Below, in pieces: positions 1 to 9,552 of a DNA stretch of 59,539 nucleotides. Each line of letters begins with the position of its first letter. Position 1 is the stretch's first letter. The position numbers and the translations under genes are program-made. Source of the stretch: Bacteroides luti (GTDB lineage: Bacteria; Bacteroidota; Bacteroidia; Bacteroidales; Bacteroidaceae); contig NZ_FQTV01000022.1 of the NCBI RefSeq assembly GCF_900128905.1, positions 1 through 59,539 of the forward strand, read 5' to 3'. The notes under the pieces are model-generated. The model saw nothing but the letters and a program-made list of their open reading frames with translations, had not been told where the DNA came from and did not search any database.

Positions 1-66
1 CCAAACAAGAGATTAAATGACAATCTATTCAAAGAACTCATTGAGTTTGCGGCTATTGCAGCATAG
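1..66 (+). CDS. C-terminal end of an unidentified protein (partial)
   Basis: Reading from base 1 in frame 1 gives 21 codons ending in TAG at 64-66, with a plausible composition (ending ELIEFAAIAA). The gene would start left of the window. A strong hairpin follows at 121-156, consistent with a gene end here. The fragment is too short to identify, and it could be a chance open frame. Confidence 0.35.
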   Translation, partial: PNKRLNDNLFKELIEFAAIAA

Positions 67-114
67 CTCGATACTATTTTATTAACTAACTATTGTAATC
101 ATGCACAGCATACC

Positions 115-156
115 ATAAAAATGGGGGTTGTTCAATTTTCATTGAACAACCCCCAT
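115..156 (-). terminator. Intrinsic terminator of the GH97 gene, possibly shared with the partial gene at the left edge
   Basis: A perfect 16-bp stem (ATGGGGGTTGTTCAAT and its complement) encloses a 4-nt loop at 121-156. On the minus strand it is followed by a T run (115-120), so it fits the GH97 gene that ends at 233. The plus-strand side has no T tract. Confidence 0.8.
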
Positions 157-232
157 CTTCGAGATCAAAAAGCTATTATAACTACTGGTTAGGTTGGTAA
201 AACTATTCCTTTTTTCATTGTAAATACCATAT

Positions 233-2236
233 CTACAATTGATTATTATTCTTCAATTTGGGGAGACTCTTAATTTCTTTTGCTGTAGCAGGAACAAAAT
301 GCATGGCTACTCCCCCACTTGCTTTTACTGAAAGGTTAAGCATGTTATCTCCATTCACAATATATTTAGAAACACGCACATGTGTTTTAGTTTTAACTGC
401 ATCATCATCAGTATAAATGCTTGCTACATATTTTTTTCCTTTATCCAGAAAATTAAGTGGAACAGTAACCATACGGGCTTCAGTGTTGGTAATGGTTCCT
501 GCAAACCATTCATCTCCACTACGACGGGTTGTAGTTATATATTCACCAATCTCTCCATTAATTACTTTTGTATCATCCCAAACCGTCTTCACTTTATCGA
601 AGAATTCAATTTCCGGTTCACCGGTATAAGCTGATGGTTGGGCATACCAGTAAAGGAATTGAAGCGGACTATAATAAACAACAGACAAGGCCAACTGATG
701 TGCATTTGTGTTTTTTACACGTGAATTGTAATAACAAACAGTATAATCAGCAGCTCCGGCAAGAAAACGTGTAAAAGGAAGAGTTGTATTATGTGTTGCA
801 TCCGGCATTTCTTCATTGCCACGAATTCCTTCCTGACTCATAAGATTTGGATAAGTACGACTGAAACCGGTAGGACGATACTCGTCGTGAATGTCCACCA
901 TCAATCCGTATTCTGCACACTTCTTCACGGCTTCGTGCATCCAGGTAGTCCAGCGGTTTGAGCCAACCTGAACAAACCCAAACTTAATACCTTTCAATCC
1001 CCATTTCTTATAAAGTGGAAGAATAGTGTCAAGTTGCTGAAACAATGCTCGCTGATTTACGTAAACAAATACTCCAATACCTTTTGAAGCAGCATAGGCA
1101 GTAAGTTCCGGTATATTCAAATCTCTGGTTTCAGAAACTTTTGCTGCATCCGAACTCATTTTTGTTTCCGGGCCATACCATCCTGAATCAAGATGAATAT
1201 ATTGCAATCCTCTTTCTGCAGCAAAATCTACGCACAACTTTGCATCAGCCTGAGTAAGTTTGCCAACACGTATTACTTTTCCAGGCTTTATCCATGATGT
1301 ATTTTCCAATTTATTTTCCGGATTCAAGTTCAAAATAATATTATTATGCTCAATTAAGTCTCCCGGCCGTTCAGCCGCCATAATCACTCTCCATGGAGTT
1401 GAATAAGGAGAAATTATATCAACTTTATCATAAAGTGAAGCTTGCAAAGTGTTGCCTTTTATTGCATTCAAGCGAAACTTCATACGAGAGTAGTCAACCA
1501 TTTGTGCTTCGGCAAGAGCCACAGTTAAACCATTTTCCAGTTTCAGAGTAAGCGGACGTTCACACTCATCTTTCCAATCCTTTAAAGGAAGAAGTGAATA
1601 AGGTCCTTGCGCCCATCGCTCATAATACGCCTGCGTATTCTCTGGGAAAGAGAACTGAGTCTGCTCTCCGGTGATATGTAAGAAAAGCCCGTTACTTGTT
1701 TCAGGGAAGAAATAGCGCAAAGCTACGCCTTCATTATAAGCACGAACAATTATATCCATGCGGTAAGCACGACGTTTATCATATCCATCGGTTGGAATGG
1801 CTGAATTTCCGTTTCCATATTTTTCGAACTTAAGAGTTAGCTGATTATAATTGTCTCTGATTATACTTTTCTCGCCATATACAGGTTTCCAGCTTGTATC
1901 TACTGATGAACAATCAGTTGCAATCAAAGCAAGATTTTCACACCAAAGATGACAAGTATCATTGGGCACGCCCAATGCTGATTCAAACAATTGGTTTTCA
2001 ATCAGAACACCAAGCTCTGATTCTTTCATCACTTCTCTTCCTTTAAAAGAAAGAGTATAATACATTTGCTTTGTTCCGGGAGCAATTTGCTTCTGATAAA
2101 AGGTAAATTCATAGGCACCATCAGGAGATTTTAGCTTTTGTTCAGTCTGCTTAATAATTGCTTGTGCAAATGCAATAAATGGCATTAAGCTAAATAGTAA
2201 AGCAAAAAAGAATCTCTTTAAATCACACGTTCTCAT
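233..2236 (-). CDS. Glycoside hydrolase family 97 protein (SusB-like alpha-glycosidase)
   Basis: A 667-residue secreted or periplasmic glycoside hydrolase. It has an N-terminal signal peptide (about 1-25, ending AFAQA), the GH97 N-terminal beta-sandwich (about 30-300), a TIM barrel (about 305-560, including YIHLDSGWYGPE) and a short C-terminal beta domain. In retaining GH97 enzymes the nucleophile is an Asp in a K-x-D-F context. Here the same place reads KFGF (Gly420), as I recall for inverting SusB-type enzymes. Glu452 (HDEYRP), Glu469 and Glu475/476 are candidate acid/base or calcium ligands. GH97 acts on alpha-glucosides or alpha-galactosides, and the exact substrate cannot be read here. 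It is divergent from the GH28-SGNH pair, which suggests joint use of a plant glycan. Confidence 0.9.
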   Translation of the reverse strand: MRTCDLKRFFFALLFSLMPFIAFAQAIIKQTEQKLKSPDGAYEFTFYQKQIAPGTKQMYYTLSFKGREVMKESELGVLIENQLFESALGVPNDTCHLWCENLALIATDCSSVDTSWKPVYGEKSIIRDNYNQLTLKFEKYGNGNSAIPTDGYDKRRAYRMDIIVRAYNEGVALRYFFPETSNGLFLHITGEQTQFSFPENTQAYYERWAQGPYSLLPLKDWKDECERPLTLKLENGLTVALAEAQMVDYSRMKFRLNAIKGNTLQASLYDKVDIISPYSTPWRVIMAAERPGDLIEHNNIILNLNPENKLENTSWIKPGKVIRVGKLTQADAKLCVDFAAERGLQYIHLDSGWYGPETKMSSDAAKVSETRDLNIPELTAYAASKGIGVFVYVNQRALFQQLDTILPLYKKWGLKGIKFGFVQVGSNRWTTWMHEAVKKCAEYGLMVDIHDEYRPTGFSRTYPNLMSQEGIRGNEEMPDATHNTTLPFTRFLAGAADYTVCYYNSRVKNTNAHQLALSVVYYSPLQFLYWYAQPSAYTGEPEIEFFDKVKTVWDDTKVINGEIGEYITTTRRSGDEWFAGTITNTEARMVTVPLNFLDKGKKYVASIYTDDDAVKTKTHVRVSKYIVNGDNMLNLSVKASGGVAMHFVPATAKEIKSLPKLKNNNQL

Positions 2237-2254
2237 TTCGTATTATTATTTGCA

Positions 2255-2275
2255 GTTTATATTTCTTATATAAAC
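2255..2275. promoter_or_regulatory. Dyad in the GH97/GH28 divergent intergenic region
   Basis: GTTTATAT and ATATAAAC form a perfect 8-bp dyad around a 5-nt spacer, 19 nt upstream of the GH97 start. It could be an operator or a 5' leader hairpin. The rest of 2237-2512 is AT-rich, and I see no convincing -33/-7 pair for the GH28 gene. Confidence 0.35.
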
Positions 2276-2512
2276 TATACGAATATAAGAAAATATATAC
2301 TCAAAATAAAGCGTAATTTATTCTCTTGAAGAAGATTATTATTAGTAATCCATTTCTCTGTCTATATTGTAAGGCTGTTTAATATCTTTCTTGTATAAAT
2401 TTCTAGAGGTTATGTACACAATAACATATTTACTTAATGAAAAATGCTTTTCTTTGCATTGAATTCTGATAAGTAAAAAGAATCTAAAGGAATTAATCTA
2501 CGAAATAATACT

Positions 2513-3895
2513 ATGAAAATTAATTTTTTAAAATGTCTCGCAGGAGTCGTTGTATATCTGCTTACATCATCTTTTACCGCTCCTAATGGTAATTATAGCA
2601 CAGTAAAAGTAAAAGCTCCCTTCCCAATGCAGCCTATTAAGGTTTTCAATTATCCGAAACAGGATTTTCCAATTACAAATTACGGAGCCATTGAAGGAGG
2701 CATTGCCGACAACACAAAAGCTATAGCCTCAGCCATTGAAGCATGCAACAAAGCTGGAGGTGGACGAGTTGTTATTCCCGCGGGAACATGGCTTACAGGG
2801 CCTATTCATTTTAAAAGTAATGTAGACTTGCATCTTGATGAAAATGCAGTTTTGCGCTTTTCTGATAATCCATCCGACTATTTGCCGGCAGTGCAAAGCT
2901 CTCTGGAAGGAATGGAATTCTATAATTATTCACCTCTGATTTACGCATTTAGATGCGAAAATATAGCTATCACCGGTAAAGGAACAATTAGTCCAAAGAT
3001 GGATACATGGAAAATATGGTTTCCACGCCAGAAGTATTACATGGATGCAGCCGGAAAGCTTTACACGATGATGTCTACAAACGTTCCTGTTGAGGAAAGA
3101 CAATTTGGAAACGAGTGAAACAGAATGCGTCCTTACCTGATACATTTTAATAGATGTAAGAACATCATGCTGGATGGATTCAAAATAAGGGAAAGTCCTT
3201 TCTGGTGTGTACACATGTATATGTGCGACAATGGTATAGCACGTAATCTTGATATAAAAGCTCACGGACATAACAACGATGGTATAGACCTGGAAATGAC
3301 TCGTAACTTCCTTGTAGAAAACTGCACGTTTGATCAGGGAGATGATGCTGTTGTTATTAAATCCGGAAGCAATCAGGATGGCTGGCGTCTGAATACCCCC
3401 TGCGAAAACATAGTAATCCGCAATTGTTCTATTCTTCAAGGACACACGTTATTGGGACTAGGCAGTGAGTTATCAAGTGGTATACGTAATATTTATATGC
3501 ACAACTGCACTGCTCCTAAATCTGTATTACGACTGTTCTACATTAAGACCAATCATCGCAGAGGCGGATTCGTTGAAAATATTTATATGGAAAACATTAA
3601 AGCAGGAAAAATGCAACGAGCTTTTGAAATTGACACCGATGTATTGTATCAGTGGAAAGATTTCCCTACTTACGAAACACGTATCACTCCTATTCACGAT
3701 ATTCACATGAAAAACGTTACCTGCGAAGAAGTTGATGCCATTTACGAGATAAAAGGCGATGAGAGACTTCCGGTTGAGAATATTGAGCTGAAGAACATTC
3801 ATGTAAACAAGGTGAATAAGTTCATTAAAAAGGTTAGCAATGCCAGGAACGTAAATGAAAAGAGTGTAACTTATACAAAGTTAGCCGGACAATAA
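2513..3895 (+). pseudogene. GH28 polygalacturonase-like gene with an in-frame TGA
   Basis: A GH28 parallel beta-helix hydrolase, family role cleavage of galacturonan backbones in pectin. Codons 1-201 carry a signal peptide and the first helical turns (IPAGTWLTGPIHFKSN). Codon 202 is TGA (3116-3118), and the same frame then continues with NRMRPYLIHF to 3895, giving 460 residues if read through, a normal family length. The catalytic motifs all lie after the stop: NNDGID, QGDDAVVIKSG, the GHTLLGLGSE loop and YIKTN. Family members usually have Gly at the stop position (EGxxxRP), so a single GGA to TGA change explains it. An ATG at 3125 could restart translation but would give a product without a signal peptide. 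The SGNH hydrolase follows 28 bp downstream. Confidence 0.85.
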
Positions 3896-3923
3896 TATTT
3901 CTAATATAAAATCTAATAAAAAA

Positions 3924-4589
3924 ATGAAACGAATTTCTTATTTATCGCTTATAGGTGTGCTGCTGTTTTGCTGCAACCTTACATTTGCTCAACAGAAAGT
4001 AATTAAAGTGGCTTGTATTGGTAACAGTATAACTTACGGATCTGGCATTAAAGACAGAAACAAGGATGGTTATCCAGCTGTATTGGGAAGATTATTAGGG
4101 AGCAACTACGAAGTGCATAACTTCGGAATTGGGGGAAGAACCTTACTTATGAAAGGCGATCGCCCTTATATGAAGGAACAAATATTCCAGGATGCATTAA
4201 GCTTTCAACCGGATATTGTAACCATCAAACTGGGAACAAATGATACTAAGCCTCAGAACTGGAAATATAAAGAGGATTTTAAAAAGGATCTTGTAACGCT
4301 TATCAATGCATTCAAGCAGTTGCCTTCAAATCCTAAGATCTATCTTTGTTTCCCTGTTCCTGCTTATGGTGTAAAATGGGGAATAAACGACAGTACTATC
4401 ACTCGTGAAGTTATTCCATATATTAAAAGTGTGGCAAAAAAGATGAAATTGAAAACTATTGATTTACATACTCCAATGAGTGGTCTACCAATGTATTTCC
4501 CCGACCAGATACACCCCAACGAAGCTGGTGCCAACCGAATTGCCGAAGAAATTTATCGGGTGATAAGCAGTCAGAATCAGAAGAATTAA
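3924..4589 (+). CDS. Secreted SGNH/GDSL-family hydrolase, probable carbohydrate esterase
   Basis: A 221-residue protein with a signal peptide (about 1-22, ending LTFAQ). The SGNH blocks are visible: block I GNSITYG with nucleophile Ser35, an oxyanion Gly in NFGIGGRT, block III GTND with Asn106, and block V DQIHPNE with Asp194 and His197 completing the triad. Family members deacylate sugars, and many Bacteroidota homologues are acetylesterases of plant or mucin glycans. It sits 28 bp after the GH28 gene on the same strand and is likely co-transcribed, so removal of acetyl groups from pectin is a reasonable inference. The exact ester is not determined by the sequence. Confidence 0.88.
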   Translation: MKRISYLSLIGVLLFCCNLTFAQQKVIKVACIGNSITYGSGIKDRNKDGYPAVLGRLLGSNYEVHNFGIGGRTLLMKGDRPYMKEQIFQDALSFQPDIVTIKLGTNDTKPQNWKYKEDFKKDLVTLINAFKQLPSNPKIYLCFPVPAYGVKWGINDSTITREVIPYIKSVAKKMKLKTIDLHTPMSGLPMYFPDQIHPNEAGANRIAEEIYRVISSQNQKN

Positions 4590-4606
4590 TCAGCAGATAA
4601 CAACTC

Positions 4607-4733
4607 AAAAAAGAGAGTGTCTAAAAAAGTTAAGATGCCCCCTTGTAGAATCGGATATTTGATTTCAGTCTCCATTAGGAATACGAATTAATTGAGGGTG
4701 CCAAATACTTTTTTTTGGCGCTCTCTTTTTTTA
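4607..4733. repeat. Imperfect terminal inverted repeat (MITE-like) or terminator after the SGNH gene
   Basis: The left arm GAGAGTGTCTAAAAAAGT (from 4613) mirrors the right arm ending near 4727 (complement GAGAGCGCCAAAAAAAAGT). They enclose about 80 nt with no ORF, and outer A and T runs extend the pairing. This could be a small non-autonomous insertion remnant. The outer A/T-flanked stem could equally act as a terminator for the SGNH gene. Confidence 0.4.
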
Positions 4734-4886
4734 TGCGAAGTCGGCTTAGGAATAAGAGAAATATAGCCAGTCAGTTTAGTATAACCACAGAAACTGTAAA
4801 ACTCAGTCTAGGAAAAGTCATAATAGCCACAAGAAAGGTAAACCTATTCCCAAAAAGATAATATATAGCAAGAACAAGTTCTATTC

Positions 4887-4959
4887 ATTCACCAATGGAT
4901 TGAATTTATTGGTGAATGAACTTAATCTATTGACCAATAAAATAAAATCATTGGCCAAT
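4887..4959. repeat. 21-bp-period dyad array, copy 1 (four units)
   Basis: Four 10-bp units start at 4887, 4908, 4929 and 4950, exactly 21 bp apart: ATTCACCAAT, ATTGGTGAAT, ATTGACCAAT and ATTGGCCAAT. The 11-bp spacers are AT-rich and unrelated. The array ends 5 bp from the oxyR stop codon, between two convergent genes. Two similar arrays occur at 10473 and 40147. Confidence 0.75.
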
Positions 4960-4963
4960 AAAT

Positions 4964-5890
4964 TCAGACTACTCGTTGAGTTTTTTGCAGCGTCAGCATT
5001 TCCTTTGGTACAGACAAGCGAATACTTTCCTTTATCATGTTCAATATTGTATAGCGCACAAAGTCTGTTTTTGTCACAATACTTATTTCTCGGGTAGGTC
5101 GAGGTATAGCAAATGGACGTACAAGCTCTTTCTGTTCCTGACTAAGCTGATATGATGCCAGCTCCGGAATAAAGGTTATTCCCTTTCCTCCTTCTACTAT
5201 TCTCATAAAAGTCTCCATACTTCCCAAATGATAGGCAGCCTGATGAAGTTTAACCGTTTCGAGCTGGCAAAAACGCATCAACTGATCGCGGAAACAATGA
5301 CCTTCATCCAAAAGCCAAAGCCTTTCTCCACTAATATCTGTAGAACGAATCATCTCATTTTTAAAGATCGGTTCCTTGCGGGCCACATATCCCAGAAATT
5401 GTTCATAGAAGAGTGTATCGGCCTGCAGAGATTTGTCGGTCACAACTGTAGCAAGTATTGCCGCATCTACTTTTCCCGCAGCAAGGGCAACCAGCACATC
5501 CTGTGTTTTCATCTCCGTAACCCGGATATCCAGATCGGGATAATCTTCCATTAACTTCGGGAAAAACCTAGGAAGCAGGTAAGGCGCTATAGTAGGCAAT
5601 ATGGCCAAACGAAAAACTCCTTTTATAGAGTGACCTTCTTCCTGCACTATTTCCTTTACCTTTGAAGCATGCTCCAACACCGCACGTGCCTGCTCTATAA
5701 TTTTATATCCAATAGAAGTGGGCTGAATGGGTTGCGTACTCCTGTCGAATATCTTCGCTCCAAGTTCTTCTTCCAACTTTTGAACCATCGCGCTCAGGGT
5801 TGGCTGAGTAACCATGCAATGTTCTGCCGCATTACCAAAATGACGGAACCTGTCCACTGCAAGAATATATTCCAATTGCTGTATAGTCAT
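4964..5890 (-). CDS. oxyR: Hydrogen-peroxide-sensing LysR-family regulator OxyR
   Basis: A 308-residue LysR-type regulator with a winged helix-turn-helix (about 1-60, QPTLSAMVQKLEEELG) and a periplasmic-binding-like effector domain. The redox cysteines fall at Cys199 (DEGHCFRDQ) and Cys208 (MRFC), with the same spacing and numbering as the disulfide pair of E. coli OxyR, so peroxide sensing is strongly supported. It would activate peroxide-defence genes and commonly represses its own gene. It is divergent from the remains of dps, a classic OxyR target in Bacteroides, and a half-site matching the E. coli OxyR consensus lies between them. Translation starts at ATG 5890. Confidence 0.96.
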   Translation of the reverse strand: MTIQQLEYILAVDRFRHFGNAAEHCMVTQPTLSAMVQKLEEELGAKIFDRSTQPIQPTSIGYKIIEQARAVLEHASKVKEIVQEEGHSIKGVFRLAILPTIAPYLLPRFFPKLMEDYPDLDIRVTEMKTQDVLVALAAGKVDAAILATVVTDKSLQADTLFYEQFLGYVARKEPIFKNEMIRSTDISGERLWLLDEGHCFRDQLMRFCQLETVKLHQAAYHLGSMETFMRIVEGGKGITFIPELASYQLSQEQKELVRPFAIPRPTREISIVTKTDFVRYTILNMIKESIRLSVPKEMLTLQKTQRVV

Positions 5891-5913
5891 ACTCTATCCA
5901 TTAATTACATATT

Positions 5914-5979
5914 ATAGATTTCATCTATACAAAGATAGAAATTATCGGTTGGAAAAGCATCCTTTCGGGTTTATCTTTG
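5914..5979. promoter_or_regulatory. OxyR-type operator and divergent oxyR/dps promoters
   Basis: ATAGATTTCATCTAT at 5914-5928 matches the half-site ATAGnTnnnAnCTAT of the E. coli OxyR consensus. A degenerate second half begins with ATAG at 5935. The minus-strand -7 box TATCTTTG for oxyR is at 5930-5937 and overlaps the operator. The plus-strand dps promoter has TTGG at 5949-5952 and -7 TATCTTTG at 5972-5979, about 19 nt apart. OxyR bound here would sit just upstream of the dps -33 box. Confidence 0.65.
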
Positions 5980-6022
5980 TATCAACAAAATAAAAATACA
6001 AATCTTTAAAACAAAAACAATA

Positions 6023-6128
6023 TGAAAACTTTAGATTATATAAAATTGTCACAGTAGCCCAGATGAACGATTACCAAAAAGAGCAGGAAAAACTAGTATG
6101 GATGCTAACTGCTTACCAAAACAAATAG
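6023..6128 (+). pseudogene. dps: Remnant of dps (ferritin-like DNA-protection protein) with an internal deletion
   Basis: The sequence opens with ATG and nine codons reading MKTLDYIKLS, the N-terminus I recognise from Bacteroides Dps, then stops at TAG 6056-6058. In another frame 6060-6128 reads QMNDYQKEQEKLVWMLTAY and ends in TAG, which resembles the Dps C-terminus. The roughly 125 codons between, including the ferroxidase site and four-helix core, are gone. Dps normally sequesters iron and protects DNA during peroxide stress. The promoter (5949-5979) and terminator (6144-6197) remain, so the locus could still make a short non-functional RNA. Confidence 0.75.
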
Positions 6129-6143
6129 TCACAATCACTATAT

Positions 6144-6197
6144 AAGCAAACGGCCGGAGAATATTTTTATCAGATACTTCCGACCGCTTTTATTTTT
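6144..6197 (+). terminator. Intrinsic terminator of the former dps gene
   Basis: AAGC...CGGCCGGA pairs with TTCCGACCGCTT across an AT-rich loop and is followed by TTTATTTTT. It lies 16 nt after the dps remnant stop. The stretch 6198-6323 holds nothing else that I recognise. Confidence 0.7.
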
Positions 6198-6323
6198 CAT
6201 ATAGCTTTCTGTTACATTATTCTATATATAAGCTTCTGGTTACAGGCTAGGCAGTTTGTAGTTTTGGTTCCACACTACGTCCATATAGCCATGCTACAAC
6301 TGTTACAAGTCATTTTGTTTTAA

Positions 6324-9300
6324 TTACTTTGATTGCAATAACTGTATAGTATATGTGAACTGACTATTATCCGACCAAACCATATATTTATCCAAAGGTC
6401 TTGGACCACAACCATTAGAGCCTACACCTAATGTTTTAGTTGAAAGACAGAAAACTGTTGCAGTACTTACTGGCAGATCTATTTTATATTCAACCGGGAA
6501 CATCTGTTCGTCTGTGTGAGGCAAAGCAGAGAACTGCATTAAGTTCTCATCAGAATTTATTAAAAAGTCGGGCATACTATTTCCTGTTCCTGCAAATTTC
6601 ACCCATCTTACATCTTCATGGTTTCCGCGATCCATAGGCTTTTCATATTCGTATTGATCATTTACACCTAATTCATAAAGACCTACATCTGCCCCACTCT
6701 TGCGATCTGAATAATTCTCTATTGGGCCACGACCAAAATATGTCATACGATCTAACTTCTTATCGAGAATCATACGTACGCCAATATGTGCAAGATTTAT
6801 TCTTAAGCCAATAAAGTCAATTTTATTATCAACCTTCACAGAGCCGTCACCTTTAATAGTATAGGTAGAAATATGATACGCACCAAATCCTTCTTTACCA
6901 TCATACTTTATAGTTGAAGTTACTTTTGCTGTGCATTTATCAACAGTTTCTACTGTCAGATCAACTAAAGTATTTTTTAGGTTATTTATACCAAATTTCT
7001 CCCAGTCTCTGTTTGCCCACATATCATCATTACGGTGAGCTGCGCGCCACAAATGAAGTTTTGGTGAGCCATCAGAAGTTAAAAGATTTACTCCGTCTTT
7101 CATCAGCTGACTCATTAAACCTGTATTCTTATCAAAGGTTACAGCAAATCCAGTTCCTGCCACCTTTATAGACTGAGCATCCTGACTCACCTTGACTGGA
7201 GAAGTTACTTTTGCCTCTTCAACAGGAAGAGTACTTACTGGTAGCTTAAATTGTTCGGAAGCAACTTCGAATCCTTTATCAGCCCACATTGTTTTATCCT
7301 TTTGAGTATAAGAGATACGCAAATAATATTCAGCTCCGGCTTTAGGATTTTCTATTTTATACGGAACAGAAATCCAACTTTCTCTGAAAGGCTAGATACG
7401 AGGCAATTTCAACACGCCTTTATCAATTTCTTTTCCATTTTCAGTCAACGTCCATGAAGCATCAAAACCATCCAATGAAATAAACTGGAATTTATTTCTT
7501 ATTTTAATAGTTCCCGATGAAGGTTCAACCAATTCTGTATCAATCCATTGGAAAGCTTTCTTCATTTCAGGATAATGAGGCTTGATAGTTTTTCTATCCC
7601 AGGCTACTACACCTTTATGAATAAAATAGTGATCGTTAGGGAATTCGCCAAATCCGCCACCATAAGCTAAGATTGGATGTTCCGGATTTCGTTTGTTCCA
7701 CAATGCCTGATCCTGATATTCCCAGATAGCTCCACCAAGTATCTCCGGATTATTGTCAAAAACCTTAGAGTATTCATCCAATGATCCCATAGAATTGAAC
7801 ATTGCATGAGCAAATTCACAAATATAGAATGGTTTAGTCAGCTCTTTATTCTGAGCAACCCAAGCAAAATCAGACGGAGTACCATACATTCTTCCATCAA
7901 AATCAGAAGGATTATTTTTACCCATGCCGAAACGTTCGTAATGTACAAAACGAGTAGGATCAATAGACTTAACAACATTCATTGCTGATACAAAATTTGA
8001 TCCAACACGTCCGTATTCATTTCCAAGAGACCAGATAATTACTGACGGATGGTTCTTGAAGTTTTCTGTATTTGCTACATTACGATCTATTATTGCAGCT
8101 TTCATGCGTGGCTCTTCATCAAGCTTTCCATCGTAACCATGACATTCAGCATTTGCTTCAGCAACCAACCAGATGCCCCATTCATCACACAACTCATACC
8201 AACGTGGATCATCCGAATAATGACAAGTACGCACGTGGTTACAGTTACCTTGCTTAATAACTTCCAGGTCTCTGATCATTTGTTCTTCTGTTATGGCATG
8301 ACCAACAGTCGACCAATGTTCGTGACGGTTTACACCTTTCAGCTTTATCGGAGTTCCATTTACCTGGAACTGACGTCCTTTAATCTCAATCTTACGGAAT
8401 CCGGTACGAGAAGATAATGTCTCATTAGTTCCCTTACCGCCTTGCAAAGTAAGAACTGTAGTATAAAGTTTAGGAGTTTCAGCGCTCCACTTCTCTGGAT
8501 TATTAACAGTAAACTTCAAAGCAACAATTGCTTCCTGTCCTGGTTTTAAAGCTGGAATATTTGTTACAGCAGTTGCCCCTTCTACCGGTTGACTGCCATT
8601 ATAAAGTGAAGCCTGTAATTTCTGTGCCTGAGAAGGTTGAGAGCCATAGTTCTTAACTTTTGCAGAAACGCTCAATTCTGAATTCTTATAATCTTTATCC
8701 AAATCTGTCTGAACAAAGAAATCGCGAACGTGAGTCTGCGGAGCACTCCAAAGCGTTACATTGCGGAATATGCCACTTAATCGCCACATATCCTGATCTT
8801 CCAGATAACTGCCAGAGCAATAACGATAAACCTCAACAGCTACCATATTCTTGCCTGGTTTTACATACTTGGTTAAATCAAATTCTGCAGCATTACGACT
8901 GTTTGTACTATAACCAACTTTCTGTCCGTTTACCCAGATAAAGAAAGCAGCATCAACACCATCGAAAGTGATGAAAACACGACGGCCATTCCAATCTGCC
9001 GGAACATCAAAGTCGCGTCTGTAACTACCTACCGGATTACGTTCCTCATAAGCTGTATAATTTTTAGATGGCTCGCTCATTACATGAGGAAAATCTATCT
9101 TAAAGGTGTAACCTATATTTCTGTAATAAGGAGTTCCGTATCCCAACACCTGCCAATTTGATGGCACCGGAATTTCTTTCCAACCGGAAACATCATAATC
9201 GGTTTTATAGAAATCGACAGGGCGCTGATTTGGCCATGCCACCCAGTTAAATTTCCACATGCCATTTAAAACATGGCAATAAGACGATTTATGTCTTTTT

Positions 9301-9497
9301 GCCTTCAAAGCTTCATCCAAAGAAGCATAAGGCATCAGAGTGGCATGAGCCGGTTCTTTGTTTATACCAAGACATTCGGGATTTTCAATTTCCGCAGGAA
9401 AATCTTTCCCTGGAACCAATTGAGTAACATTCTGAGCACTGGCTGTTGATAAAAGGGCAACAGCCCCAATAAAGAAGGTTAGCAGTTTTGTTTTCAT
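6324..9497 (-). pseudogene. GH2 beta-galactosidase gene (LacZ type) with an in-frame TAG
   Basis: An exported GH2 enzyme hydrolysing terminal beta-galactosides. The better start is ATG 9497, which gives a signal peptide (MKTKLLTFFIG to ASAQ). The order is sugar-binding domain, immunoglobulin-like domain, TIM barrel with acid/base Glu494 in SLGNEYG and nucleophile Glu561 in YICEFAHAM, then the LacZ-type C-terminal Bgal_small domain. Codon 702 is TAG (7392-7394). The same frame continues with PFRESWISVP to 6324, giving about 1057 residues, close to the LacZ length. The stop removes the C-terminal domain but leaves both catalytic residues. One substitution (for example GAG, CAG or AAG to TAG) explains it. 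Confidence 0.85.
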
Positions 9498-9520
9498 TAT
9501 TATTAAATTTATTAGCACCA

Positions 9521-9528
9521 CAAATATA
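9521..9528 (-). promoter_or_regulatory. -7 box of the GH2 gene
   Basis: The minus strand reads TATATTTG, matching Bacteroides TAnnTTTG, 24 nt before the ATG at 9497. The expected -33 position (about 9548-9552) has no clear TTTG, which suggests dependence on an activator. Confidence 0.5.
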
Positions 9529-9552
9529 AGAAAATCAGGAAACATCTACACT

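Noticed and set aside
3116..3118. TGA recoded as glycine in GH28
   Set aside because: Other genes end normally at TGA (for example feoB and the GntR gene), and intact genes contain no internal TGA, so the standard code applies.
4887..4959. CRISPR array
   Set aside because: The repeats are only 10 bp and degenerate, the spacers are 11 bp and AT-rich, and no cas gene is in the window.
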